Assembly (NCBI RefSeq): GCF_003254055.1
Contig: NZ_QKZT01000016.1
Location: forward strand, 1 to 64,000
Source: Algoriphagus chordae
GTDB lineage: Bacteria; Bacteroidota; Bacteroidia; Cytophagales; Cyclobacteriaceae
DNA length: 64,000 nucleotides
Reading direction: 5' to 3'
This document shows, piece by piece, positions 55,900-64,000 of this stretch. Position 1 is the first letter of the stretch. The number at the start of each line of letters is the position of its first letter. The translations under genes and the position numbers were made by a program. A model generated the notes under the pieces. The model worked only from the letters and a program-made list of their open reading frames with translations. It had not been told where the DNA came from and searched no databases.

Positions 55900-57441
55900 T
55901 CACTTAGGTATTACTAATTCCAATACCTGTCCATCTTTCATTGGATACTGAGCCTTTTTGTTCATCATTTCTTCGGAAAGTACCTCCATCATTGTTATGA
56001 GTTGGGCAGGATTAGATTCTGCGAGATTTTCAGTTTCAAAAGGATCTGTTTTCAAATTGAAAAGTTCATACCTAGGTTTCGATTCGATGGGATAATGATA
56101 AATGACTTTCCAATTCGATTTTACCAAACTTGTGAAATAATTTGAGCGATGATCTCCATGAGGGAAATGATTTAGAAAAAGCTCTTCACTGCTGCTGTTT
56201 TGTTTGGAGTTAAACTGAGCCTGCAATTGAGAACCATCTAAGATGTGTCCTTCAGGATTAGGGATATCTGCTAAGGCTGTCAGGGTAGGAAATAAGTCCA
56301 TGATGGTTCCAGCTTGCTCCTGAATAGCATTTTGGGCTATTGGCAATCTCAATTGATTTGGTGAACTGGCATTCGGACTTACCCAAGCAGCGATAAAGGG
56401 AACTCGCATTCCACCTTCCCAGTGATTACCCTTTTTGCCTTTTATTGGAGTTGAACTGCTGTAATCATTTTCTATAGGTAATGGTGCATCCGAACCGTTA
56501 TCACCTAGGAAAATTACAAGTGTATTTTCTCCCATGCCAAGATCCTTCACATGTTGTATGATATCTCCCAAGGATTTGTCAATTCCTTCTATCAGTGTCG
56601 CATAGGCCTGGGCTTTTTCTGGCATACCGGAATCCTTATACTTTTCTGCAAATCGTGGATCAGAATAAAAAGGTGCATGCACAGCATAATGCGCCATGTT
56701 GAGGAAAAAAGGCTTGCCTTCTTCTTTTGCTTGATCAATAGCAGCATTGGCTTCCAGTGTCAATGCCTCTGTCAGAAATATGTCCTGTCCATGGTATTTT
56801 TCCAAACCGGGTACTGCTCTCGATTTATTTCCTCCCGTCAGTCCAAAGGATTCCGTGCCCAAATAGCTCCCCGGTTGCCCAATTGAGCTCCCGGCAATAT
56901 TGATGTCAAATCCCAGATTGAGCGGATCTTCGCCTTCACTATTGAAGGGTCCGTAATGTGCTTTTCCTACATGAATAGTCTTGTAGCCATGTTGTTGTAA
57001 TAGTCGTGGCAGTGTTATGGAAGCTTGGGTGAGTCCTTTCCAGTTCCAGTCTGCTGGACCAAATTCGGTTCGGTTGTTTTCTTCAGATCTGATCCAATTG
57101 GTGACGCCATGGCGCGCAGAGTTTTGCCCAGTGAGTATGGATGTTCGGGATGGGGAACAGACAGAATGGGCATAAAAATTTGAAAACCGAATTCCCTGAC
57201 TGGCTAGTTTCTCCATGTTTGGAGTGTTGTAAAACTCATTCAATGGATAACTGACAGGATTGCCATGATCATCTGTGAGAAAAGGCAGTGAAGTATCCAT
57301 CAGCCCCATATCATCTACCAAAAACACAATAATATTAGGAGGAGAAATCGTTTTTTCTTCTTCTTTGCTAGCACAGGCAGCGGCGAAAATTACCAAGACT
57401 GCAAACAGAGCTACTTCAATCGACAATTTATATTTCTTCAT
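55900..57441 (-). CDS. Sulfatase (S1 family), lipoprotein
   Basis: 513 residues with lipobox FAAAC (Cys23). The type I sulfatase signature CSPSRTSILTG places the formylglycine-forming cysteine at 95. Metal ligands are seen in FLVDDMG (Asp43, Asp44) and LVIFLGDNGSD. The length is typical. It cleaves sulfate esters outside the cytoplasm; the substrate class cannot be told. Activation needs a formylglycine-generating enzyme, which is not in this window. It is divergent from the GH130-like gene. Confidence 0.93.
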   Translation of the reverse strand: MKKYKLSIEVALFAVLVIFAAACASKEEEKTISPPNIIVFLVDDMGLMDTSLPFLTDDHGNPVSYPLNEFYNTPNMEKLASQGIRFSNFYAHSVCSPSRTSILTGQNSARHGVTNWIRSEENNRTEFGPADWNWKGLTQASITLPRLLQQHGYKTIHVGKAHYGPFNSEGEDPLNLGFDINIAGSSIGQPGSYLGTESFGLTGGNKSRAVPGLEKYHGQDIFLTEALTLEANAAIDQAKEEGKPFFLNMAHYAVHAPFYSDPRFAEKYKDSGMPEKAQAYATLIEGIDKSLGDIIQHVKDLGMGENTLVIFLGDNGSDAPLPIENDYSSSTPIKGKKGNHWEGGMRVPFIAAWVSPNASSPNQLRLPIAQNAIQEQAGTIMDLFPTLTALADIPNPEGHILDGSQLQAQFNSKQNSSSEELFLNHFPHGDHRSNYFTSLVKSNWKVIYHYPIESKPRYELFNLKTDPFETENLAESNPAQLITMMEVLSEEMMNKKAQYPMKDGQVLELVIPK

Positions 57442-57794
57442 TTATGAGTTGGTTCTGGGGAAATTGAATCAAGGAGATGATATGGCTGCAGCCACTGATA
57501 ATTCTATCCGAAAGTAATTAATAGTTTTTTGAATGTGAAAGGTAGATTTGTATGCTATTCGAAAAGTGTTGCTTTATTGAGTTGAAGAGACCTGGACAGC
57601 GCTGAATAAATGGAAGCAATTACTTCCAAGTTATCAAGCTGTTATTCCCATCAAAAATCTTCATTCTTTTTTGGTGTATTGTGAAGAACTGAGATGGGTT
57701 TAGGGTCGATTTTAAATTCTTTAGTGTCTATGCTGCACATATCTTTTTTTCTCAGCGTTCGAGAGTCTACCTTATGTGAATAAACCCTGCTCCC
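57442..57794. other. Divergent gap between sulfatase and GH130-like genes
   Basis: 353 bases, AT-rich, with no gene and no clear palindrome or -7 element that I could identify. It must contain both promoters. Confidence 0.35.
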
Positions 57795-58895
57795 ATGAAG
57801 AAGTCCCTATCATTTATCCTGCTGATATTTTCTTTTTTGACTGTAACAGCACAGGATAAAACCTGGATGCTCGGGCCTTTTCAAAGACCTGAAGCGGCCA
57901 AGCCTATAATTTCTCCTCAGGCTGGTAGTACTTTCGAAGATCCCATGACAGCTAGGACTGTGGCTTGGGAGTCTATGGCCACCTTTAATCCTGCAGCTAT
58001 CGCTCGAAATGGCGAAGTATATGTGCTCTATCGAGCGGAGGAAAAATTGGGTGATACGGGGATTGGTGGACATACTTCGAGAATAGGATTGGCAAAATCT
58101 GCAGATGGATTTGCGTTTGTACGAGAGTCAGAACCGATCTTTTATCCCAAAGATGATAATCAAAAGGAATTTGAATGGACTGGCGGCACCGAGGATCCTA
58201 GAATCATAGAAACTAAGGATGGGGTGTATGTTATGACTTACACACAGTGGAATAGGGATGTTCCTAGACTTGCCGTGGCCATTTCTAAGGATCTTCGCCA
58301 TTGGGAGAAGCATGGGCCGATTTTCAAAGATTGGAAGGATGGAAAATACCATAACACAGAATCCAAATCTGGTGCTATTGTGACCGAATTGAAGGATGGA
58401 AAGTTGATAGCTGCCAAAATAGCTGGCAAATATTGGATGTATTATGGAGTGCCGCACATTTGGCTAGCTACTTCAGATGACTTGATCCATTGGCAACCAG
58501 TAGAAAATCATGAGGGAAATCGGGTGCCTGTCTTGAGCCCTCGTGCAGGATACTTTGATTCTTGGTTGGTAGAGGCTGGTCCTCCACCTGTGTTGACCGA
58601 AGATGGAATCGTTGTGCTCTATAATGCTGGCAATTCCCAGCAGGTAGGAGTTAAGAACCTTGGTAATCGCGTTTACACTGGTGGACAGGCACTTTTCTCA
58701 GCTACGGAGCCTTGGAAACTTTTAGATCGAGTAGAAAAGCCTTTTATTCAACCCACATTAGCCTTTGAAAAATCAGGGCAATATCCTGAAGGAACGACTT
58801 TTCTAGAGGGCTTGGTGTATTTCAAAGGTAAATGGTTGCTGTATTATGGGACTGCAGATAGTATGGTTGGTGTGGTGTCTGCCGAAGGAGATTGA
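57795..58895 (+). CDS. Secreted GH130-like glycosidase
   Basis: 366 residues with a signal peptide (ending TVTAQD, about residue 20). The five-bladed propeller pattern of GH130 is visible: FNPAAIARNGEVYVLYRA, the signature GGTEDPRI (130-137), YVMTYTQWN, and VEAGPPPVLTEDGIVVLYNA. GH130 enzymes are mannoside phosphorylases or hydrolases acting on beta-mannosides. The secreted location favours hydrolysis, since phosphorylases act in the cytoplasm. A neighbouring sulfatase suggests a modified glycan. Confidence 0.85.
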   Translation: MKKSLSFILLIFSFLTVTAQDKTWMLGPFQRPEAAKPIISPQAGSTFEDPMTARTVAWESMATFNPAAIARNGEVYVLYRAEEKLGDTGIGGHTSRIGLAKSADGFAFVRESEPIFYPKDDNQKEFEWTGGTEDPRIIETKDGVYVMTYTQWNRDVPRLAVAISKDLRHWEKHGPIFKDWKDGKYHNTESKSGAIVTELKDGKLIAAKIAGKYWMYYGVPHIWLATSDDLIHWQPVENHEGNRVPVLSPRAGYFDSWLVEAGPPPVLTEDGIVVLYNAGNSQQVGVKNLGNRVYTGGQALFSATEPWKLLDRVEKPFIQPTLAFEKSGQYPEGTTFLEGLVYFKGKWLLYYGTADSMVGVVSAEGD

Positions 58896-58971
58896 TTTAG
58901 ACTATTTTTGAGGATAGGTATTTTGACTCTGCATTTGGCAGACTTTGCTAAAACCTACATTTTTATATTCT

Positions 58972-59415
58972 ATGAACTATCACCTTGATCAAATCCAGGT
59001 TACAGAATATCCCGAAGTCGTAGATCTCTGGGAACTCTCTGTCCGGGCTACGCATGGTTTTTTAAAGGAAGAAGATATAGCCTTTTTCAAGCCATTGATT
59101 TTAAATGTGTATTTGAATGCAGTGGAGCTGAACAGTGTAAGAGCTGATTCTGGGCAGATTCTAGGGTTTTCTGGTGTGGCAGAGGGAAACTTGGAAATGC
59201 TTTTTGTGCATCCTGATTTTGCGGGGAAGGGAATAGGCAAAACCCTCCTACATCATGCTATTAAGCATCAACTTGTCACCAAAGTGGATGTGAATGAGCA
59301 GAATCCTAAAGCAATCAAGTTCTACTTGAAAAATGGTTTTGAAATCCTCGGCCGATCTGAACTGGATGGTACAGGCAAACCTTATCCAATTTTACATTTA
59401 GAATTGCATAAGTGA
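58972..59415 (+). CDS. GNAT-family N-acetyltransferase
   Basis: 147 residues from the ATG at 58972; an upstream TTG would add nine residues. The acetyl-CoA binding motif is clear (NLEMLFVHPDFAGKGIGKTL), followed by VDVNEQNPKAIKFYLKNGF, typical of this fold. The substrate is unknown. Confidence 0.88.
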   Translation: MNYHLDQIQVTEYPEVVDLWELSVRATHGFLKEEDIAFFKPLILNVYLNAVELNSVRADSGQILGFSGVAEGNLEMLFVHPDFAGKGIGKTLLHHAIKHQLVTKVDVNEQNPKAIKFYLKNGFEILGRSELDGTGKPYPILHLELHK

Positions 59416-59504
59416 AATCCATGAATAGTGGGTATAGGCTTGCTGTATCGTGGGACTGCAGATAGATTCTGTCAGTGTCTGTCGGGTGGTTGTATTGATT
59501 TGCC

Positions 59505-59975
59505 TTAAGATGAGCTAATACTTCTGGCAATCTCTTCTCCAATTTTCAATAATTCCTCACTTTCTGACTCAGTGAAATCATAAGGTACCGACTTGGCAAT
59601 ACCCAAAACCCCATAAAGTTTGCCTTCCAACAACATAGGAACGGCGATGGACCCTTCTACCTTAGTTTCTTTGGCGGCCGGCCGAGCTACACCCGAATCA
59701 TCGGTCTGCAGATTACACATTTCCACAGGCTTCTTTCGCTCAGCGGCTATACCAGCCATTCCCTTTCCGATTGGAATAGAAGACATTTTTGGTAAAAGGA
59801 AATCCGGTATGCCTACTTGGGATTTGAGCATCAAAAGATTGGATTCAGTGTCAAGCCTGTGGAGGGTTCCTGTGGAACAATCAAATGCCGAAATGATGCT
59901 TTCTAGCAATTCTTTCCAGTTGATATCCCCTGAAGTTTCCTTGATAGAATTGATGATTGATTCTGAATTATTCAT
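59505..59975 (-). CDS. GAF-domain protein
   Basis: 156 residues, essentially one GAF domain: STGTLHRLDTESNLLMLKSQ, IPIGKGMAGIAAERKKPVEM, then SIAVPMLLEGKLYGVLGIAK. It has no output domain, so it may bind a small ligand or work through a partner. It is convergent with the acetyltransferase gene. Confidence 0.85.
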   Translation of the reverse strand: MNNSESIINSIKETSGDINWKELLESIISAFDCSTGTLHRLDTESNLLMLKSQVGIPDFLLPKMSSIPIGKGMAGIAAERKKPVEMCNLQTDDSGVARPAAKETKVEGSIAVPMLLEGKLYGVLGIAKSVPYDFTESESEELLKIGEEIARSISSS

Positions 59976-60163
59976 GATGAGGTTAATTTAAATCTTTGAT
60001 TCACGGATGCGAACTGTAGTCAAAACTACATGTAATTGTGGAGGGTTCCATTTTTTACTAGGTTCTTTGTACTAGCTTTAAACTTATTCTATAGCGTCTA
60101 GATATCTTCCTGACTTGTATCTTGAATCAAAAAAATTTGTTTTATAATTCAATGCTAGAATTT

Positions 60164-60844
60164 ATGAAATTCAATGTGTTACTCTTGATTTTTACCTTGA
60201 TTTATGATCAGGGTATGTCTCAAAATATAGGTGGTGCTTTACCAGATTTCAGAGGGCAAACTATTGAGACTCTCAGGCTGGTATCAGGTTGGGAGGAACT
60301 GCTTAGTGTTTCTGGTGATTTGAACGCAGATCAAAAGCTTGATTTGGCTATTGTGCTAGAGTCAACTGAAGATATGACCGAAGGGCGATGTGAGGAATGC
60401 TTGGCGACGAAAAGTAAACCAAGAGTCTTACTTATTCTTTTAGATATGGACGGTCAACAAGAAGTAATACTTCAAAATAATGAATTTATTGCACGCTCAG
60501 ATGAGGGAGGAATGATTTCTAATCTGATACCTGAACTAAAAATTGATGGCGGAATACTGGAAATCAGCTATGAGTTTGTTAGGTCGGAAGTATCCTACTA
60601 TTTCAAGTTCTTTGATGCAGATATGCAAATTGTAGGTGCAAAGACAAATGGTATAAGTGCAGGAAGTGGTGATTCTCATTACCAGGAATTTGATTTCTAT
60701 AAAGGAATAATAATGTCTCGATCCGGTAATATTTCAGGTGAAAATGAATCTAACACTTCCATAAAAATAAAGGAAGCTCCCAAGGGAATATCCGATTTTG
60801 GGAGGATGTTTGAATGGGAAGTGGCAGAAGGGATATTCTTATAA
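60164..60844 (+). CDS. Hypothetical secreted protein
   Basis: 226 residues from the ATG at 60164, which gives a good signal peptide (KFNVLLLIFTLIYDQGMSQN). Start codons 4 and 14 codons upstream also exist. It contains GDLNADQKLDLAIVLES, an FG-GAP/VCBS-like calcium-loop pattern, and CEEC further on. The rest is beta-rich and unrecognised. It precedes the metallo-hydrolase gene on the same strand by 60 bases. Confidence 0.6.
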   Translation: MKFNVLLLIFTLIYDQGMSQNIGGALPDFRGQTIETLRLVSGWEELLSVSGDLNADQKLDLAIVLESTEDMTEGRCEECLATKSKPRVLLILLDMDGQQEVILQNNEFIARSDEGGMISNLIPELKIDGGILEISYEFVRSEVSYYFKFFDADMQIVGAKTNGISAGSGDSHYQEFDFYKGIIMSRSGNISGENESNTSIKIKEAPKGISDFGRMFEWEVAEGIFL

Positions 60845-60904
60845 ATTTGTTAATTAATCTCCAATCCTAGACAGTCTTCACCTGCACAAATTTTCTTTTC
60901 ACAC

Positions 60905-61873
60905 ATGAAAACCCTTTTTCCAGTTATTTTAATCCTACTTTTTTTAAATGCATGCTCCGATAATTCTTCTGTAAACCAAGTTGCCGATGCTCAGAAGTCA
61001 GCTGCTGGGAAAACTTCGCTAATCGTTCTCGGTACGATTCAAGATGGAGGTTCGCCCCATATCGGTTGTGATAAGGAATGTTGCAGGGATCTTTTTGAAA
61101 ATCCAGACAAGGATAGACAAGTGGTTTCTTTGGGCTTATTTGATGCTGAAAGCAAGAAGAAATACCTATTCGAGGCAACTCCTGACATCAGCAGACAAAG
61201 TAAAGAACTAAACCATTTTGGCACAGAAAGTACAGCCGAAATGCCCGATGGGATTTTTCTGACACATGCACATATTGGACATTATGCGGGCTTGATGTTT
61301 CTAGGGAAAGAGGCTCGTGGAGCGAATAAGGTTCCGGTTTTTGCCATGCCGAAAATGAGAGAATTTCTAACTAACAATGGGCCTTGGGCACAGTTGGTCA
61401 GCAATGAGAATATTGACTTGGTCCCATTGGAAAATGAGGTGCCTATAAGGCTTTCTGCGGAGTTAACCGTGATTCCGATTCGAGTTCCTCATCGTGATGA
61501 GTACTCTGAAACGGTAGGTTACAAGATAATTGGTCCGAGTAAGACGGCGCTTTTCATCCCTGATATTGACAAATGGGAAAAGTGGGAGCGCGATATCATT
61601 GATGAGATTAAGAGGGTAGATTATGCTTTTGTAGATGCTACATTCTTTAGTGGGAAAGAATTGAATAATCGTGATATGGCTGAGATTCCCCATCCTTTCA
61701 TTTTAGAAAGCATGGAAAAATTTAAAACCTTGTCTGCGGAGGATAAAGCAAAGGTGGTTTTCATTCATTTCAACCATACTAACCCTGTGATTGATCCGAC
61801 TAGCGAGGAGTCTAAAATGGTACTTTCCAAAGGGTTTCGAATCGCCAGAATTAGGGATGTTTTTGAATTGTAA
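60905..61873 (+). CDS. PqqB-like metallo-beta-lactamase-fold hydrolase, lipoprotein
   Basis: 322 residues with lipobox FLNAC (Cys17). The N-terminal strand GTIQDGGSPHIGCDKECC matches the PqqB-type start with a cysteine cluster. The metal motif is THAHIGHYAGL (HxHxGH, 121-126), so the aspartate usual in HxHxDH is glycine. Later IPDIDKWEKW and HFNHTNP are present. PqqB acts in PQQ cofactor formation, but no other pqq gene is near and this one is exported, so a different hydrolase role is likely. Confidence 0.8.
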   Translation: MKTLFPVILILLFLNACSDNSSVNQVADAQKSAAGKTSLIVLGTIQDGGSPHIGCDKECCRDLFENPDKDRQVVSLGLFDAESKKKYLFEATPDISRQSKELNHFGTESTAEMPDGIFLTHAHIGHYAGLMFLGKEARGANKVPVFAMPKMREFLTNNGPWAQLVSNENIDLVPLENEVPIRLSAELTVIPIRVPHRDEYSETVGYKIIGPSKTALFIPDIDKWEKWERDIIDEIKRVDYAFVDATFFSGKELNNRDMAEIPHPFILESMEKFKTLSAEDKAKVVFIHFNHTNPVIDPTSEESKMVLSKGFRIARIRDVFEL

Positions 61874-62000
61874 TTAACTTGGATTTAATTAATTATGATT
61901 AACTCCAATCCCTTGATTTTAGAGCATATTCAGCCTTATTAGAGACCTGTGTTTGAGTTTGATAAAAGTAGTGAATTGAGATGCTTGTTAGCTATAATAC

Positions 62001-62378
62001 ATGTTTATGAATTTTTACACGAAAATCCCTGATTCTCTCAGTGTCTATTTTCAACTAGAGCTTCAAAAGTATAGGGATAACTATGCATTGGGCGAACTTC
62101 AAAAGGCTTGGGGTCATTTGGAACGAGCGCATATAATTGGACAGCGCTACCCATTTGCCCATAGTTATGTGCATTGGAAGATGCTCTTGTTTGGTATTCG
62201 GATCAAGAGCAGCAATGAAATCATCGGCCAAATTCCAAGGTTGTTGGTGGGTGGTGTAAAATCATTTGTGGGTAAAGTACCGGTAGGAAATCCTGGAGGA
62301 GCAAATGTTCCGTCCCTAAAATCCTTTGAAATATCAGAAGATATCAAAGAAATATTTAGAGAGGCAGGACTGAACTGA
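62001..62378 (+). CDS. DUF3703 protein
   Basis: 125 residues (start at 62001 or, two codons later, at 62007). The core ALGELQKAWGHLERAHIIGQ with HSYVHWKMLLFG is the DUF3703 signature. The family is small, cytosolic and of unknown function, and in other bacteria is often found close to metal-related genes. Confidence 0.75.
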   Translation: MFMNFYTKIPDSLSVYFQLELQKYRDNYALGELQKAWGHLERAHIIGQRYPFAHSYVHWKMLLFGIRIKSSNEIIGQIPRLLVGGVKSFVGKVPVGNPGGANVPSLKSFEISEDIKEIFREAGLN

Positions 62379-62437
62379 CCTAGAATCAAGCTGTAAATAG
62401 ATTATTGATATTAAGTAATGAGTGAAACCATCTGAAT

Positions 62438-62854
62438 ATGGATTTGAATACAAGTTCTGAAGTCGCATCAGTTTTCGCGAAATACCCTGACTTCGTAAAA
62501 GATAAAATGCTTCACCTTCGCAAGTTGGTGCTAGAGGTTGCAACAGAAATTGGATTGTCCAGTTTGGAGGAAACGCTCAAGTGGGGTGAGCCAAGCTTCT
62601 TAGCCAAAAAAGGGAGTACTATTCGGATGGATTGGAAGGCAAAGAGCCCAGATCAATATGCGATGTATTTCAAGTGTACCAGCAAACTAGTCCCTAGTTT
62701 CCGCTTAGCTTATGATGAGATTTTTGATTACGAAGGAAACCGAGCGATCATCTTCAAATTGGATGATGAAATCCCAGAAGCAGCATTGAAGAACTGTATC
62801 AAAGCAGCCTTATGCTATCATCAAGTGAAGCAATTACCTATGCTAGGCTTGTAG
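62438..62854 (+). CDS. DUF1801 protein
   Basis: 138 residues. The DUF1801 core is visible: KMLHLRKLVLEVATEIG, EETLKWGEPSFLAKKG, QYAMYFKCTSKLV. The fold resembles frataxin/YdhG-like domains; function unknown. The next gene is a relative, 62 bases downstream. Confidence 0.85.
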   Translation: MDLNTSSEVASVFAKYPDFVKDKMLHLRKLVLEVATEIGLSSLEETLKWGEPSFLAKKGSTIRMDWKAKSPDQYAMYFKCTSKLVPSFRLAYDEIFDYEGNRAIIFKLDDEIPEAALKNCIKAALCYHQVKQLPMLGL

Positions 62855-62916
62855 AGAATGAGATTCTTTTTTATTATCGTGTAGTAGACTTTATTGTTAT
62901 TAAAACCATCAAACAG

Positions 62917-63495
62917 ATGAATTCTAAAGTTGATTTCTACTTTGATAAACCCTCGTTTTGGCAGAAGGAATATAAGCAATTAAGAGCGCTAGTGCTGGAT
63001 TGTGGGCTGACTGAAGAATTGAAATGGGGAGTGCCTTGCTATACTTATCAGGGGAGTAATGTGGTGTTGATACATGGCTTCAAAGAATACTGTGCGCTGT
63101 TGTTCCACAAAGGGGTTTTGCTCAATGATCGGGAAGGGATTTTGATTCAGCAAACAGAAAATGTGCAGGCAGCGCGGCAGATCCGTTTTAGAAATCTTCA
63201 GGAAATAGTAGCATTGCAGGCTGTTTTGAAAGCCTATATTTTTGAGGCTATTGAGGTGGAAAAAGCAGGGTTGAAAGTGGAATTGAAAAAGACCAAGGAG
63301 TATGCTGTTCCAGATGAATTTCAGGTAAAACTGGAAAACAATTCGAAGTTGAAAACTGCTTTTGAAGCATTGACACCCGGGCGACAGCGGGCTTATCTAT
63401 TACATTTTGCATCAGCTAAGCAAAGCAAAACTAGAGAGGGCAGAGTTGAGAAATATATCCCACAGATACTTGATGGGAAAGGCTTGAATGATTGA
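62917..63495 (+). CDS. YdeI/DUF1801-type protein
   Basis: 192 residues from the ATG at 62917; an open stretch from 62812 overlaps the preceding gene and lacks protein character. An N-terminal DUF1801 domain (EYKQLRALVLDCGLTEELKW, YCALLFHKGVLL) is joined to a C-terminal YdeI-type helical segment (FEALTPGRQRAYLLHFASAK, KQSKTREGRVEKYIPQIL). It resembles the preceding gene in its first half, which suggests an old tandem duplication. Confidence 0.85.
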   Translation: MNSKVDFYFDKPSFWQKEYKQLRALVLDCGLTEELKWGVPCYTYQGSNVVLIHGFKEYCALLFHKGVLLNDREGILIQQTENVQAARQIRFRNLQEIVALQAVLKAYIFEAIEVEKAGLKVELKKTKEYAVPDEFQVKLENNSKLKTAFEALTPGRQRAYLLHFASAKQSKTREGRVEKYIPQILDGKGLND

Positions 63496-63528
63496 GCTCG
63501 TAAAGGAATTTTCGATTCAAAATTTGCC

Positions 63529-64000
63529 TCATTTCAAGTAACTCATCCGAAGTTTCCAATCATTCAAAAAGTCTTTCCGCCACTTATTTACCGTTTTTGC
63601 TCCCTGCCTGTTATTCTCAGAAAATGCTGGATCTTGGATATCTGTCCAGTAATTTCGTCCATGATCAGTTTTTTCAAATTGTCCTCCCCAACTTTCCGAC
63701 TCAGGATCTGATGGATTTCCATTCAGTAGATACAAAAACGAAGGTGTATCGCCCATTTTAATGTCAGTTTTCTTTTGATAGAATAACTCTCCTAGTGCGC
63801 CAAAGCCTTTTACATGAGAATTTACAAAGCTCAGATTGCCATAATCCTCATCCTGAAATCCTCCCATATACATGCCTCGGAAAGTGCTGTTCGATTCTAT
63901 AAACCAGAGGTCTGAATGTTCATTATAAACATAATTTCGAGCACTTGTGTCTTGGGTAGTATTCCAGGATCCGATGGAATAAACTCTGATATTTGGTTTT
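63529..64000 (-). CDS. DUF1593 protein (nucleoside-hydrolase-like), C-terminal part
   Basis: The frame is open from the right edge to the stop at 63529; the N-terminus lies outside the window. About 156 residues are seen, including IRVYSIGSWNTTQDTSARNY, then DLWFIESNSTFRGMYMGG and TPSFLYLLNGNPSDPESESW with WGGQF. This is the C-terminal half of the DUF1593 domain found in cellulose-binding protein Sde182 and relatives, which look like nucleoside hydrolases. It is probably secreted in full form. An internal ATG at 63873 is not the real start. Confidence 0.82.
   Translation of the reverse strand, partial: KPNIRVYSIGSWNTTQDTSARNYVYNEHSDLWFIESNSTFRGMYMGGFQDEDYGNLSFVNSHVKGFGALGELFYQKKTDIKMGDTPSFLYLLNGNPSDPESESWGGQFEKTDHGRNYWTDIQDPAFSENNRQGAKTVNKWRKDFLNDWKLRMSYLK

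Noticed and set aside
60905..61873. pqqB
   Set aside because: It is a lipoprotein, lacks the partner genes and has a changed metal motif; similarity is only at family level.

Overview
The window looks like a chromosomal segment of a Bacteroidota bacterium, most likely a Cytophagales member near Cyclobacteriaceae/Algoriphagus. The reasons are a SusC/SusD pair with an ECF sigma and FecR anti-sigma pair, a UpxY-type NusG paralogue, RND pumps of the Bacteroidota kind, TAnnTTTG-type -7 promoter elements in front of several genes, weak Shine-Dalgarno signals and many lipoprotein signal peptides. The genus is an inference; there is no rRNA or other taxonomic marker here.

Layout. 1-7.3 kb is an AT-rich accessory region. 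It holds a cut-off IS1595-type transposase, a probable remnant of the gene next to it, an orphan MbtH-like protein with a nine-glutamate tract, scattered hairpin repeats built on ACTACRCYYAG, a thrombospondin-type-3 lipoprotein, a CapV-like patatin phospholipase without a visible cyclase partner, and an intact LuxR-type regulator with a decayed second copy 1.7 kb away. 7.4-11.1 kb is purL. 11.5-18.3 kb is a TetR-controlled tripartite RND efflux operon (regulator, TolC, adaptor, permease) closed by a strong terminator. 18.3-29 kb holds an orphan UpxY/NusG paralogue and housekeeping genes: xseB-xseA-dapA, ligA (with a large insertion), a second TetR gene and metG. 29-30.8 kb has a YitT-type membrane protein and a lipoprotein.

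30.9-40.9 kb, read on the minus strand, is a complete nutrient-uptake locus: ECF sigma factor, FecR anti-sigma factor, SusC with an STN signalling domain, SusD, a small lipoprotein, a Tat-exported HisC-like aminotransferase and an AEC-family permease. It contains no glycoside hydrolase, so its substrate is probably not a polysaccharide; this is the most system-like unknown in the window. 41.2-42.5 kb is a PepSY iron-reductase-like membrane protein behind a palindrome of metalloregulator type. 42.9-50.5 kb is a heavy-metal module: OmpR-type response regulator, histidine kinase, a CzcA permease fused to its TolC-type outer membrane partner, and the adaptor. Two promoters in it carry the same direct-repeat operator at exactly the same spacing.

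51-55.3 kb is a LytS/LytTR two-component pair divergent from a TonB-dependent outer membrane receptor. 55.4-64 kb is a mixed tail: small membrane protein, S1-type sulfatase divergent from a secreted GH130-like glycosidase, GNAT acetyltransferase, GAF protein, PqqB-like metallo-hydrolase lipoprotein, DUF3703, DUF1801 and YdeI-like proteins, and a nucleoside-hydrolase-like DUF1593 protein running off the end. No tRNA, rRNA or CRISPR array was seen.
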